DNA from: Gammaproteobacteria bacterium
GTDB lineage: Bacteria > Pseudomonadota > Gammaproteobacteria > Natronospirales > REEB76
Assembly: GCA_036383255.1 (NCBI GenBank)
Contig: DASVOS010000007.1
Span: 1 to 64,000, forward strand
Reading direction: 5' to 3'
DNA length: 64,000 nt
The notes beneath the pieces are model-generated. The model saw only the letters and a program-made list of their open reading frames with translations, did no database searches and was not told the DNA's origin. A program made the translations under genes and the position numbers. The number at the start of each line of letters is the position of its first letter. Within the stretch, counting starts at the first letter, position 1. Of the stretch, positions 16,172 to 25,805 are shown piece by piece.

Positions 16172-17929
16172 TCACGGGCGCCGGTAAGCGACCTTGCCGC
16201 CCACCAGCGTGTAGAGCACCTTCGTCGCCGGGATGTCCGCCTCGGGCACCGTCAGGATGTCCTGGGACAGCACCGTGATATCCGCATACTTGCCGGCTTT
16301 AAGCGACCCCAGCTTGCCCTCGGTGAACGTGGCGTAGGCGTTGTTCCAGGTGTAGGACTTGAGCGCCTCCTCCCGGGTCATGGCCTGCTCCGGGTAGAAC
16401 GGCGTGCCGTCGTTCTTGGCGCGGCGCGTCACGGCACAGTAGAAGTTCGGGATGGGATCCTCGTCCTCCACCGGCACGTCGGTGCCGTTCGCGATCATGC
16501 CGCCGCTGGCGATGATGGCGTGCCAAGCGTAGGCGCCCTGCTTCGCGCGTTCTGCACCCAGGCGTTTCACCACGTAGGGCGCATCCGAGCACTCGTGGAT
16601 GGACTGCATGGAGGCGATGACGCCGAGCTTGCCGAAGCGCGGGATATCGGCGGGGTCCAGGTGCTGCACGTGCTCGATGCGCCAGCGCTGGTCCTTGGCC
16701 TCCGGGTGGGCGGCGAAGAGCGCCTGGTACACGTCCAGCACCTCGCGGTTGGCCCGGTCGCCGATGGCGTGGGTGGTCACCTGGTAGCCGGCCTTGAGGG
16801 AAGCCTCGGCCCAGGCGCGGATGTCATTGGGCGCCAGCACGCTCACGCCGGTGCTGCTGGGCAGGTCGTCGTAGGGCTTCAGGAACCAGGCGGTGTGGGT
16901 GCCCAGCGCGCCGTCCGAGTACACCTCGCCCACGGCCCGCACCGTGAAGTGGTCCTGTGCGTAGCCGATGATGCGATGGTCAGGCAGGAAGCGCTGCAGC
17001 TGCTCCAGGGGCGGATACTTCTGGTACTTCGCGGCGGCCGCGAGGCCCATGTCGTCGCCGCCCGGGTCCACTTCGGCGTAGAGGCGCAGCGGCAGGCCGC
17101 CGTCATGCGCGAGCTGCTTGAGCGCGTCCAGCGCCGCGAAGCTCTCGCCCTGGTCCACGAAACTGGTGATGCCCTTGGCGAGCGCGTCCGCCGATGCGAG
17201 CTTCGCCGCCTCGCGCAGCTGCGCCACGTTCTGCTGCTCGCCGGCGCCCTGGATAGCGGCCTGGTAGGCCTGGTGAGCCGGGTTCATGGCGTTGTCCCTC
17301 AGGAAGCCCACCGGCTCGCCGGCGGCGTCCTTCACGATCTGCCCGCCCGCCGGGTCCGGCGTGCCCTTCTGCACGCCGATGAGCTTCAGGACCACGCCGT
17401 TCACGAAGATGCCGTGGCCGCTGGCGTGCGTGAGCATTACCGGATTGGCCGGCGACACCTTATCCAGGCTCGCGTGCAGCGGCAGGCCTTCCACGTTGGG
17501 CTGCGGCGGATGCGTCCACTTCTCCTGGTGCCAGCCGCGGCCCAGGATCCACTGGCCGGGCTTGGCCTTCTTCACCGCCGCCGCCACCAGCGCCACCACC
17601 CCGTCCCAATCCTTAGTCTTGGTGAGGTCGAGCTGCTGCAGGGACTGGCCGAGCTCCAGGAAGTGGCCGTGGCCCTCGATGAACCCCGGCACCGCCGTGC
17701 CGCCATGCATGTCCACGACCTGGGTGGCCTTGCCTATATAAGGCTTGATGTCCGCCTCGCTGCCGACGGCGAGGATGCGCCCGTCCTTCACCGCCAGCGC
17801 CTCGGCGCTGGGCTGTTTCGCCTCCAGCGTCACCACCTTGCCGTGGATGAGCACCAGGTCGGCTACGGGCGCGGCGCCCGCCGCTCCCGCGGCAAGAGCA
17901 GCGGACAGGAATACGGCGATGCGGCGCAT
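16172..17929 (-). CDS. Exported YtcJ-like amidohydrolase
   Basis: A 585-residue metal-dependent amidohydrolase of the amidohydrolase-3 (YtcJ) type. A signal peptide (ending near GAAGA) and the N-terminal sandwich (VLIHGKVVTLEAKQPSAEALAV) precede the barrel. The metal-binding HGH sits in GFIEGHGHFLELG, and THAIGDRANREVLD, IEHVQHLDP and NGTDVPVEDEDP are the usual later ligand blocks. The substrate is unknown. The start has AGGAG eight bases upstream. It lies ten bases after the symporter gene, so uptake and periplasmic or cytosolic hydrolysis of a carboxylate or amide are probably linked. Confidence 0.87.
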   Translation of the reverse strand: MRRIAVFLSAALAAGAAGAAPVADLVLIHGKVVTLEAKQPSAEALAVKDGRILAVGSEADIKPYIGKATQVVDMHGGTAVPGFIEGHGHFLELGQSLQQLDLTKTKDWDGVVALVAAAVKKAKPGQWILGRGWHQEKWTHPPQPNVEGLPLHASLDKVSPANPVMLTHASGHGIFVNGVVLKLIGVQKGTPDPAGGQIVKDAAGEPVGFLRDNAMNPAHQAYQAAIQGAGEQQNVAQLREAAKLASADALAKGITSFVDQGESFAALDALKQLAHDGGLPLRLYAEVDPGGDDMGLAAAAKYQKYPPLEQLQRFLPDHRIIGYAQDHFTVRAVGEVYSDGALGTHTAWFLKPYDDLPSSTGVSVLAPNDIRAWAEASLKAGYQVTTHAIGDRANREVLDVYQALFAAHPEAKDQRWRIEHVQHLDPADIPRFGKLGVIASMQSIHECSDAPYVVKRLGAERAKQGAYAWHAIIASGGMIANGTDVPVEDEDPIPNFYCAVTRRAKNDGTPFYPEQAMTREEALKSYTWNNAYATFTEGKLGSLKAGKYADITVLSQDILTVPEADIPATKVLYTLVGGKVAYRRP

Positions 17930-17939
17930 GGGCGGCTCC

Positions 17940-19484
17940 TTAGGCAGGATCGTGTTCGTAATCGGCGGGGCTAGTCTGGTCAGCCGCTTCCGCGACCTTG
18001 AGGGCACGGAACGCGAAGGTCAGCACCACGGCGATGATGAGGTTCACCAGCACCGAGTAGAAGGCGGCGTAGCCCGGCAGCGTCCAGTCGCCCAGGTGCA
18101 AGGGGAAGGTGGGCTTGAACTGCTGGGACACCACCATCCAGGTGCTGAGGACCATGCCGAAGCCCCAGCCCAACGCCAGCGCCCAGCGGTGCAGCCAGCG
18201 GGTGTAGAGGCCGATGACCACCGTGGGCAGGGTCTGGATGATCCAGGCTCCTCCCAGGAGCTGCAGGTTGATGGCGAACTGGGTGGGCACGAACAGGATG
18301 AACGCCAGCGCCCCCACCTTCACGATCAGCGAGAGGAGCTTCGCCATCTGCGCCTCATCCGCCGGGGTGGCGTCGGGGCGCAGGTACTCTTTATATATGT
18401 TGCGGGTGAAGAGGTTCGCGGCGGCGATGGACATGATCGCGGCCGGCACCAGCGCGCCGATGGCGACCGTGGCGAAGGCCACGCCCACGAACCAGTCCGG
18501 GAAGTACTCCAGCATCAGCGCCGGCACCGCGAAGTTGTTGTGGTACCTGGCGAAGTAGCCGCTGTAGGCCGGGTTGTCCTGCACGTGGGCCACCACGGCC
18601 ACGTAGCCCAGGAACGCCAGCAGCGCCAGTGCCAGGGAATAGGCCGGCAAGAGCGCCATGTTGCGCTTGATGACGCTGCGGCTGCTGGAGCTCAGCAGCG
18701 CCGTGACGCAGTGCGGATACAGGAACAGCGCCAGCACCGAGCCCAGCGCGAGGGTGGCGTAGGCGCCGTAGGCGCCAGTGTTGTGCTCCGTGGGCGGCGC
18801 GAGCAGGAGCTTCTCCGGCGCGATGCCGGCGAAGATGGCGCCGTAGCCGCCGAGCTTGGCGGGGATGACGGTGATGGCGGCGATGACCGTGATGTAGATG
18901 AGCAGGTCCTTCACCACCGAGATCAGGGCCGGCGCGCGCAGGCCGCTGGTGTAGGTGTAGGCGGCGAGGATGATGAACGCCACGATGAGCGGGATGTCCC
19001 CCGCGAAGCCCGTGTCGTTGAAGCCCATGGCGGCGATCACCACCTGGATGCCCACGAGCTGCAGCGCTATATAAGGCATGGTGGCGAGGATGCCGGTGAT
19101 GGCGACCAGGAGCGCCAGCAGCGGGCTGCCGTAGCGGCCGCGCACGAAGTCCGAGGCGGTCACGTAGCCGTGCTTGTGGGCCACAGACCAGAGCCGCGGG
19201 TACACCACGTAGACGAAGGGGTACAGCATCAGCGTGTAGGGCACGGCGAAGAAGCCGATGGCCCCGGCGCCGAACACCAGGGCCGGCACCGCGATGAAGG
19301 TGTAGGCGGTGTAGAGGTCGCCGCCCAGCAGGAACCAGGTGACGATGGTGCCGAAGCGCCGTCCGCCCAGGCCCCACTCGTTGATGTGGTTCAGGTCCGC
19401 CGCGCGCCAGCGGGCGGCCACGAAGCCCAGCACCGTGACCAGGGCGAACAGGAGGCAGAAGACCGTGAGCGCGGGCCAATTCAT
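17940..19484 (-). CDS. Sodium:solute symporter (MctP-like monocarboxylate permease)
   Basis: A 514-residue inner-membrane transporter of the SSS family with about 13 hydrophobic helices. It has the LGGRRFGTIVTWFLLGGDLYTAYTF N-terminal helix-2 region and the LGSVLALFLYPHCVTALLSSSSR block in the middle. MctP-type carriers take up lactate, pyruvate and related acids. Its ATG overlaps the stop codon of the DUF3311 gene (ATGA), the usual partner of this transporter type. The operon continues into the amidohydrolase. Confidence 0.88.
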   Translation of the reverse strand: MNWPALTVFCLLFALVTVLGFVAARWRAADLNHINEWGLGGRRFGTIVTWFLLGGDLYTAYTFIAVPALVFGAGAIGFFAVPYTLMLYPFVYVVYPRLWSVAHKHGYVTASDFVRGRYGSPLLALLVAITGILATMPYIALQLVGIQVVIAAMGFNDTGFAGDIPLIVAFIILAAYTYTSGLRAPALISVVKDLLIYITVIAAITVIPAKLGGYGAIFAGIAPEKLLLAPPTEHNTGAYGAYATLALGSVLALFLYPHCVTALLSSSSRSVIKRNMALLPAYSLALALLAFLGYVAVVAHVQDNPAYSGYFARYHNNFAVPALMLEYFPDWFVGVAFATVAIGALVPAAIMSIAAANLFTRNIYKEYLRPDATPADEAQMAKLLSLIVKVGALAFILFVPTQFAINLQLLGGAWIIQTLPTVVIGLYTRWLHRWALALGWGFGMVLSTWMVVSQQFKPTFPLHLGDWTLPGYAAFYSVLVNLIIAVVLTFAFRALKVAEAADQTSPADYEHDPA

Positions 19485-19684
19485 ATCTTGGCCTTGTAGG
19501 CGGCGCCCGTGACGGCGGCCGCCACGACGATGAGGACGAACTGGAACCAGTAGAAGAAGGGGATGCCCGCTATCGAGGGTTCGACGCGGTTGAACAGCGG
19601 CACGCAGATGGCCGCGAAGAACGGCACGAACAGGATGATGTACCAGACGATGCGCTTGCCCCGGCTGGGCTGCGGTGCGGCCAT
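19481..19684 (-). CDS. DUF3311 small membrane protein
   Basis: A 67-residue protein with two membrane helices (VWYIILFVPFFAAICVPLF and FFYWFQFVLIVVAAAVTGAAY). DUF3311 proteins are almost always encoded just upstream of SSS transporters and are thought to be accessory subunits. Here the stop overlaps the transporter start by four bases. A TCC-rich spacer with GGAG precedes the ATG. Confidence 0.85.
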   Translation of the reverse strand: MAAPQPSRGKRIVWYIILFVPFFAAICVPLFNRVEPSIAGIPFFYWFQFVLIVVAAAVTGAAYKAKI

Positions 19685-19793
19685 GGCTTGCTCCCTTCGG
19701 AAGGCTCCCCAAGGTAGCGGCCTCGACCGCGTCCTGCAAGCGCCGGGCGGCGCTTTTCGGTAGCCTAAAGGCCTGGGTCGTGGGGGTGGTCAG

Positions 19794-21566
19794 ATGGGTT
19801 TCCTACCGCAAGTCGCCGTGTTCCTTATCGCCGCCTGTCTCGCGGTGCCACTCTCCCGCAAGTCCGGCTTCGGCTCGGTGCTCGGCTACCTGGTGGCCGG
19901 CGTGGTCATCGGCCCCTGGTGCCTGCGGCTCATCACCGACGTGCCCACCATCCTGCAGTTCTCCGAGATCGGGGTGGTGCTGCTGCTCTTCATCATCGGC
20001 CTGGAACTGCAGCCCTCGCGCCTGTGGATCATGCGCCGGCTGGTGTTCGGCATGGGCGCCATGCAGGTGGTCGTCACCACCCTGCTGCTGGCGGCCGGCG
20101 CCTACTGGCTGGGCCTCGGGCTCATGCCCGCCGTGGTGGCCGGCTTCGGCCTCTCCCTCTCCTCCACCGCGTTCGTGCTGCAGATGCTGGGCGAGAAGGA
20201 GCAGCTCGCCGCGAGCCACGGCCGCGCCTCCTTCGGCATCCTGCTGTTCCAGGACGTGGCCGCTATCCCGGTGCTGGCGATCCTGGGCGTGCTCTACGGT
20301 GACGGCGACGCTTCGCATCAGCACCTGGGGATGAAGCTCCTCGTCATCGCCGTGGTGCTCACGGTGCTGGCCTTGGGCAACCGCGTGGTGCTGCGCTTCC
20401 TGTTCCGACTCGTCACCCAGTTCGGCAACCCGGAGATCTTCACCGCCTCGGCCCTGCTCATCGTGCTGAGCGCGGGCCTCGTGGCCAGTTCCATCGGCCT
20501 CTCCATGGGCTTGGGGGCGTTCCTCGCCGGCGTGCTCCTGGCGGACTCGGATTACCGCCACGAGTTCGAGGCGGACATCGAGCCCTTCAAGGGCCTCCTG
20601 CTGGGCCTCTTCTTCATGGCCGTGGGCATGTCCGTGAACCTGCGGCTCATGGTGGACGCGCCCCTCACGGTGGCGGGCGTGCTGCTGGGGCTGCTCGCCC
20701 TCAAGATGGCGGCGCTCTATGGGCTGGGGAGGCTCTTCCAGTTGCCGGAGTCCGGCGCGCGGAACCTCGCCTTCGTGCTGCCGGCGGGCGGCGAGTTCGC
20801 CTTCGTGCTGTTCAATGCCGCGGCGGACTACAGCCTCTTCGACAGGCGGCTCACGGACCTCCTGAACCTCGCGGTCACCCTCTCCATGGCGGCGACGCCC
20901 TTCCTGGTGCTCTTCAACGAGAAGGTGCTGGAGAAGTTCGTGGAGGATAGGAAGGAACCGGAGTTCGACCGCATCGACGAGGCCGGCAACCCGGTGATCA
21001 TCGCCGGGATGGGCCGCTTCGGGCAGGTGGTGGGCCGCCTGCTGCGCATGCAGCAGATCCCCTTCACCGCCCTGGAGGCGGACGTGGAGCAGGTGGAGAC
21101 CCTGCGCAAGTTCGGCAGCCGCGTGTACTACGGCGACGCCTCGCGCCTGGAGTTGCTGCGGGCCGCCAAGGCAGACCAGGCCAAGTACCTGGTGCTGGCC
21201 ATAGACGGCATCGAAGCCTCCGTGAAGGCCGCCGAGATGGTGCGCAAGCACTTCCCCAAGCTCACGGTGCTGGCCCGGGCCCGCAACCGCCACCACGTGC
21301 ACCTGCTGAAGGAACAGGGCGTGCAGGTGATCGTGCGAGAGACCTATTACTCCAGCCTCAGGATGGCCGAAGACTTGCTCGAACGGATGGGCATGGACCG
21401 GCTCGCGGTAGAGAAACTCGTCGCCACCTTCGAGAAACACGACAAGACCCTGCTCGACCGTCAGTTCGCGGTGTTCCGGGACGAGGAGAAGCTGGTGCAG
21501 ACGTCCCGGGAGGCGGCGCAGGAGTTGGAGCAGCTACTACAGGAAGACCGGCAGCAATCCGCCTAA
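19794..21566 (+). CDS. Kef-type monovalent cation:proton antiporter (CPA2)
   Basis: A 590-residue inner-membrane protein: an Na+/H+-exchanger-like domain of about 12 helices (residues 5-380) followed by a cytosolic KTN/TrkA-N domain (from about 398; the nucleotide-binding motif GMGRFGQVVG is intact) and a C-terminal coiled tail. GLSLSSTAFVLQML and FGILLFQDVAAIPVLAIL are conserved CPA2 helices. Kef systems release K+ in exchange for H+ during electrophile stress; whether glutathione gates this one is unclear. The stop codon TAA is the first base triplet of a large palindromic element. A diverged copy of the last 25 codons lies 2 kb downstream. Confidence 0.9.
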   Translation: MGFLPQVAVFLIAACLAVPLSRKSGFGSVLGYLVAGVVIGPWCLRLITDVPTILQFSEIGVVLLLFIIGLELQPSRLWIMRRLVFGMGAMQVVVTTLLLAAGAYWLGLGLMPAVVAGFGLSLSSTAFVLQMLGEKEQLAASHGRASFGILLFQDVAAIPVLAILGVLYGDGDASHQHLGMKLLVIAVVLTVLALGNRVVLRFLFRLVTQFGNPEIFTASALLIVLSAGLVASSIGLSMGLGAFLAGVLLADSDYRHEFEADIEPFKGLLLGLFFMAVGMSVNLRLMVDAPLTVAGVLLGLLALKMAALYGLGRLFQLPESGARNLAFVLPAGGEFAFVLFNAAADYSLFDRRLTDLLNLAVTLSMAATPFLVLFNEKVLEKFVEDRKEPEFDRIDEAGNPVIIAGMGRFGQVVGRLLRMQQIPFTALEADVEQVETLRKFGSRVYYGDASRLELLRAAKADQAKYLVLAIDGIEASVKAAEMVRKHFPKLTVLARARNRHHVHLLKEQGVQVIVRETYYSSLRMAEDLLERMGMDRLAVEKLVATFEKHDKTLLDRQFAVFRDEEKLVQTSREAAQELEQLLQEDRQQSA

Positions 21567-21772
21567 AGCTACTGCGCTCGGCAGGGCGTTGTCTGTAGCA
21601 GGGATGCGTACGTGCCGCGAAGCACAGGGATGTGCGAGAGCGGCGAGCGCGAGGACTCGCCTCGCCTTTTCGCTTCGCTTCCTGCTCCGCTCAAAGCCCA
21701 CGGCGAACATCCATGTTCGCCGGCTCGGCGCATGCGCCGAGCCCTAGCCCTACCTTCGCTCGCGACGCTTTA
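21564..21772. repeat. Large palindromic intergenic element (copy 2, class A, extended)
   Basis: A 209-base element that begins at the kef stop codon. The edges are CTAAAGC and GCTTTAG. The left half is nearly identical, in gene-relative orientation, to copy 3 near 26.8 kb (shared GTTGTCTGTAGCAGGGATGC and following bases). The right half carries extra palindromes: GGCGAACA..TGTTCGCC and a 22-base perfect palindrome at about 21,722-21,743. Confidence 0.85.
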
Positions 21773-21786
21773 GTATTCGAGTGATG

Positions 21787-21816
21787 AATCCGGCCGGCCT
21801 GGACGGCCGGCCGGAC
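21787..21816 (-). terminator. G/C-rich hairpin downstream of the PPC-domain gene
   Basis: A perfect arm pair TCCGGCCGGCC / GGCCGGCCGGA with a short loop lies just past the stop codon. No long T-run follows on the minus strand, so it may slow polymerase or protect the mRNA end without being a classical terminator. Confidence 0.6.
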
Positions 21817-21825
21817 TCGTCTTTC

Positions 21826-23307
21826 TTACTGCGTGTTCAGGTTCACGTCGTCCAGCACGAACGAGGTCTGGTAGCTCGAGTCCTCGGTGCCGGTGAACTT
21901 CACCACCACGGCCTGGCCCTTGTAGGCACTCACGTCGTAGCTGTGCTGCGCGTAGCCGCTGGCCGCGTTGGCGTTGGAGAAGGTCGCCAGCGTCTTCAGC
22001 AGCGTGCCGCCGGTGCTGTAGAGCGCCACGGTGAGCTTGTCATACGCGGTGCTGCCGCTCTCGTCCGTGTCCACGTGCAGCCAGAAGCTCAAGGAGGCCG
22101 TGGTGAGGGTGGACGGCAGCGTCACCTGCTGGGAGGCGGTGTCCGTGTGGGTGGCGCCATAGCCGTCCATCCAGGCATCCCAGCTCCCCGCGTGGGGCGG
22201 CTCGCTGCTGCTGTTGCTCACCACGCCGCTGCTGATGGTCCACGGCGCCACGTTGGTGGAGCCGCCCTCGAAGCCCGGGTCGCCGATGAGCTGCGAACTG
22301 CCGCCGCCCCCGCCGCCGGCGCTATAGGAGCCCGTGAGGCTCACGCCGGAGAAGGCGGTGTAGCCATAGAGCATCACGTAGTAGGTGCCCGGCTGGGCGG
22401 TGGCGATGCTGCAGGTGGCGCTGCCGCCCGAGGGATACTGCCGGCAGTCGTAGGTGGCGGTGGTGGGGGCGGAGCCGAAGCGCACGTAGAGGTCGGCCGT
22501 GCCGCTGCCGCCGCTGGTGACGAACTTGAGGCCGGTGGCGCCGCTCGGCACCGCCAGGCTGAACTGGGTCTGGCTGCCGGCCGCGCCGGCGATGCCGGTC
22601 ACCGGCACGCCGTTGCTCAGGGCCGTAGCGCCGCCGCCACCGCCTCCCCCGCCGCCGCTCGCCGAGCAGGAGGTGGGATTGAACTGGATGTCCAGCACCG
22701 GGTGGATCTCGATGCCGTTGGGCGCCACGCCGGTCTGGCCGTGAAGGAAGTCGAAGAAGCCGACGCCGTGGATGCAGACCGGCACGCTCACGGTCTTGAA
22801 GGAGCCGGTGGCGACGTACTTGTTGTCGAACTCGGCGCGGGCCACCTGCACGCCCGAGGTGAACGGGCTGCCGGAACCTACACAGGCGGGGTCCGGGATC
22901 TCCGCGATCATGGTGTTGCCGCTGGCGTCCTGGATCACCAGGTGATAGTCGGAGTCGTCCTCCAGCTTGTACTTGGTGAGCGTCGCGGAGAGTGCGTACT
23001 GGGTGGTCTCGGTGGGCGCGATGCGGTTGTTGGCGGGCAAGGTGGCGGGCTTGGCCAGCGCGCGCAGCCCGGCGATGGTCCCGGCGGTGCTGCTGTTGAC
23101 GTCCACCAGCCCCTTGTCGGCATCGGTGCCGGTCTTGACCGACCAGCGCTCCACGCCGCAGTTGCCGGTGGAGGCGTTGGTGCTGTAGGCGAGGTTCTCG
23201 TTCTCCTCGGGGTCATGGCTGAAGTGGATGGAGCGGGCGGCGACGCCCGCGGTGGCTAGCACCACCAGGAATGCGAACAGAGACAAACGGACGTGCTGCT
23301 TGCGCAT
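21826..23307 (-). CDS. Secreted protein with PPC domain and C-terminal lectin-like domain
   Basis: A 493-residue exported protein (signal peptide [24 protein letters not shown]). An N-terminal domain of unknown family (about 25-210, two Cys pairs) is followed by a nine-glycine linker. A bacterial pre-peptidase C-terminal (PPC) domain comes next (about 228-325; [18 protein letters not shown]...YYVMLYGY), then a second Gly linker and a MAM/jelly-roll-like domain (about 335-493; [10 protein letters not shown]...WTISSG...AWMDGYG). PPC domains are normally on secreted peptidases, but no protease motif is visible here. It may be an adhesin or binding protein. TAGGAGAC precedes the chosen ATG. Confidence 0.78.
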   Translation of the reverse strand: MRKQHVRLSLFAFLVVLATAGVAARSIHFSHDPEENENLAYSTNASTGNCGVERWSVKTGTDADKGLVDVNSSTAGTIAGLRALAKPATLPANNRIAPTETTQYALSATLTKYKLEDDSDYHLVIQDASGNTMIAEIPDPACVGSGSPFTSGVQVARAEFDNKYVATGSFKTVSVPVCIHGVGFFDFLHGQTGVAPNGIEIHPVLDIQFNPTSCSASGGGGGGGGGATALSNGVPVTGIAGAAGSQTQFSLAVPSGATGLKFVTSGGSGTADLYVRFGSAPTTATYDCRQYPSGGSATCSIATAQPGTYYVMLYGYTAFSGVSLTGSYSAGGGGGGSSQLIGDPGFEGGSTNVAPWTISSGVVSNSSSEPPHAGSWDAWMDGYGATHTDTASQQVTLPSTLTTASLSFWLHVDTDESGSTAYDKLTVALYSTGGTLLKTLATFSNANAASGYAQHSYDVSAYKGQAVVVKFTGTEDSSYQTSFVLDDVNLNTQ

Positions 23308-23558
23308 GGCAAGTCTCCTATGAGTTTGACGATCGGATACCCGAGGCCGCACCTTCCGTGGCGGCTGATTCCCTATTTATCCCGGGCAGGATTTAGCACA
23401 GGAACACGGCGGTCCCGCGTGTGATTTCACATGTTCAGAGACGAATTAAATTCGGAGGAATAACGAGAAGGAAAAGGCGGGATGCAGCGAATTTAATGCA
23501 GGGAAAGAGCCACGCAAGAGCCTGCCATTCTTGTCAGCAGGGCGACATTCCAGACATC
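23308..23558. other. Leader and low-GC spacer at the edge of the accessory island
   Basis: The first 100 bases form the upstream region of the PPC-domain gene. From about 23,420 the base composition drops sharply and the sequence becomes A-rich without a credible reading frame or known repeat. This marks the left boundary of foreign DNA that continues into the Hachiman genes. Confidence 0.6.
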
Positions 23559-23626
23559 GAAGCTGGTGCAGACGTCCCGGGAGGCGGCGCAGAAGTTGGG
23601 GCAACTCCCACAAGAAGACCGAGCAC
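23559..23626 (+). pseudogene. Detached second copy of the kef 3' end
   Basis: The first 34 bases are identical to the end of the intact kef gene (positions 21,488-21,521) and the match continues with scattered changes for about 30 more. In frame it reads KLVQTSREAAQ, then KLGQLPQEDRAQ, with the stop codon lost. Nothing of kef is present upstream of this point. It sits ten bases from the hamB stop codon and marks a recombination junction. Confidence 0.85.
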
Positions 23627-23636
23627 AGTTAAAAAA

Positions 23637-25805
23637 TTATCCGAGGCCTATTGCTTCCCTTACCTTAGCCTGTTCATAAGAGCTCAAACCTAATGAACCT
23701 AAATCGGCATTTCTTAGAATTCTTATCAACTCGCTCCATGAGTTGGGTGTTGGCAACCTGTCCTGCAATTTTTGGGCTGCTGATGCAGGAATATCATATT
23801 CAAGCAATACAGCAAAAATTCCATTAGCAAAAGAATTCTCGATTGCAGTCGCAAAATATTCGTAGTTCCCTCCAGTTTGATTATGCTGTTTATAAACATA
23901 AGCTTGAATTTGCGAAATTGTAACTAACCACTTAGGCAACCTAAAATCGAACCATCTCCTAGTAATCATAAGCATGCGCTGAACAGTAACCTGTATTCTT
24001 TTCATTTCATCGGGATAGTTTTTTATACTCCACTCGCTTTCCAATTGACCTCGTATTAACCTCTTAACTGATTTTAACCTCCCATATTCTCGGGCTAGCA
24101 AAGCCAACTGCTGGGGAGAACTAACGCCATCAAAGGCATCTCGCTTCCCATAAAAATGCTTCCAACCCAACTCTAGTGCCGCGACTAACTCGTGATAACT
24201 TGGCCATCCTGTCCATGTAAGGTTTCTAAGTCTTCCAAAATTCTCGTGTAATTCGTTATAGAGCGCCACTTGCCCGGCCGCGCTGATACCAGGTGATTGG
24301 CGAATCAAATTAATTAGCCCTTCGTCCTGATTGGAGCAAAATTCTTCAATTCTTTTACCACTCGCCTCCTCAAGATCATCTTTTCTCAGCTGTAATAACA
24401 ACTCGATTGGTGCATTTTTCTGATCAAATAGCGGGACATCAATGTCAAAGTCAGTCTGCGTAGGCATTGTCTGAAACTGATATACACGCCCCACATAGTA
24501 TCGTTGCATTCTTCCAGACCGGCCGGCAATGTTTCTATAATCAAAGAAATCAATCGCCTTTTTCCCCTTCTTGTTGTCGTAAAGCACAACGTTCTTTGCA
24601 GAAGTATTAACACCTTCAATAAGTGTTGACGTACAAAATAGGACTCTTGTAAAACCCGAATTGAAAAGACTAACGATTGCACTCCCAAGGTGCCGCGGGA
24701 CATTGCCATGATGAAATGCAATACCCTTTTTTAAAGTAGGTACCAAAGCCCATTGATCATGGACGTTATCAACAATCCACTCTATGACCTGCTCAGCTTC
24801 CGCGCTTTTGAGCTTTGTGTTGTCTTCCAATTCAAAACTTCTAGCGTACTCAGCCGCCAATCGCTCAGCCTTGTCAGGGGATGAACAATAAACGAGGGTT
24901 GGCTGATCCAGTGCATCTAGCAACTCAAACAGATCTTCTTCTCTCTCTGCTTGTTTTCCTCTTAATCGGCTAGGAGCGCCAACACTACTGATATCTACAG
25001 CAACGGTAGAAAACTCAGTTTTATATAATTGCGCCGTTGTTTTAGTTCTTAAATTCCCACTTACATCACTAACAGTAGGCCCGAGCATATAGAAATTATT
25101 TGTATGACCCAGCAATTTATATAGAGCCTGATTCAAAATGATTGAACGATCATCATCGCGACTTATGGAGAGTTTATAAAATTCATCGATAATGAAGAAA
25201 TCAATCTTTGGGAAATGTTGGTATTCGACTACTCTCTCTGCCGTAAATAAGAATAAATTTTGTGCGTCACTAGGGAGCTGTCGCGTACTAACTATTAGAG
25301 CGTAGTCACTATATTTTGTTAACCTCTTCCTCGTTTCATCTAAAAGCGCGAGAGTGGGCTGCACTACCACAATATTTCTGTACTGGTCTGCCGCAATGAT
25401 TTCATCAATCAATAGGCTTTTGCCAAAACTTGTAGGTGCAGCAAGAATAACGCTCTGACCACCCAACAATTTATCAATTACTTGGCGCTGCTCTTCGTGA
25501 AGAATAATTTGGGAATTACCAAATGACCTATGCGCTTCATATAACAGAGCATCTCGCAAACTTTCACCCGACTTTTTAAGATAAGGGAATAATCCCGCAG
25601 CCGCGATAACGCTAGCCCATAGTTCCTTGGTATCAGCGGGTACCAAATGATATTTATCCAAGATCCGAATCACTATTTCACGTGCAAAATGCTGATTTGC
25701 TCCGCGCAAGTTATTTGCGCATAGCCGTGCAATTTCAAAACTTGTATCGGAATTGATTTGCGCCTCGGAGAGAAGAGTTGCCTTAGCTTGCTCTAATGTT
25801 TCCAT
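23637..25805 (-). CDS. hamB: Hachiman helicase HamB (compact)
   Basis: A 722-residue superfamily-2 helicase. Walker A APTSFGKS lies at 123-130, the DEAD-box-like IIDEFY at 205-210, LIEGVN (motif V) at 395-400 and NIAGRSGRMQR (motif VI) at 425-435. A helical N-terminal region precedes it and a roughly 280-residue C-terminal region of unknown fold follows. In Hachiman, HamB surveys DNA and holds HamA inactive until phage-type DNA structures are met. The start is the ATG in TGATG, sharing one base with the hamA stop and preceded by GGAGG nine bases upstream. Base composition is clearly poorer in G/C than the flanks, consistent with horizontal transfer. Confidence 0.85.
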   Translation of the reverse strand: METLEQAKATLLSEAQINSDTSFEIARLCANNLRGANQHFAREIVIRILDKYHLVPADTKELWASVIAAAGLFPYLKKSGESLRDALLYEAHRSFGNSQIILHEEQRQVIDKLLGGQSVILAAPTSFGKSLLIDEIIAADQYRNIVVVQPTLALLDETRKRLTKYSDYALIVSTRQLPSDAQNLFLFTAERVVEYQHFPKIDFFIIDEFYKLSISRDDDRSIILNQALYKLLGHTNNFYMLGPTVSDVSGNLRTKTTAQLYKTEFSTVAVDISSVGAPSRLRGKQAEREEDLFELLDALDQPTLVYCSSPDKAERLAAEYARSFELEDNTKLKSAEAEQVIEWIVDNVHDQWALVPTLKKGIAFHHGNVPRHLGSAIVSLFNSGFTRVLFCTSTLIEGVNTSAKNVVLYDNKKGKKAIDFFDYRNIAGRSGRMQRYYVGRVYQFQTMPTQTDFDIDVPLFDQKNAPIELLLQLRKDDLEEASGKRIEEFCSNQDEGLINLIRQSPGISAAGQVALYNELHENFGRLRNLTWTGWPSYHELVAALELGWKHFYGKRDAFDGVSSPQQLALLAREYGRLKSVKRLIRGQLESEWSIKNYPDEMKRIQVTVQRMLMITRRWFDFRLPKWLVTISQIQAYVYKQHNQTGGNYEYFATAIENSFANGIFAVLLEYDIPASAAQKLQDRLPTPNSWSELIRILRNADLGSLGLSSYEQAKVREAIGLG

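Noticed and set aside
16172-17929. Amidohydrolase as another ligand-lost pseudoenzyme
   Set aside because: HGH, THAIGD and NGTDVP blocks are all intact.
19803-21440. 545-codon open frame antisense to the Kef antiporter
   Set aside because: His/Gln/Glu-rich reverse-frame product of a well-defined transporter gene.
22310-22660. Poly-glycine stretches in the PPC protein as repeat expansions or frameshifts
   Set aside because: They fall exactly between domains and keep frame, so they are linkers.
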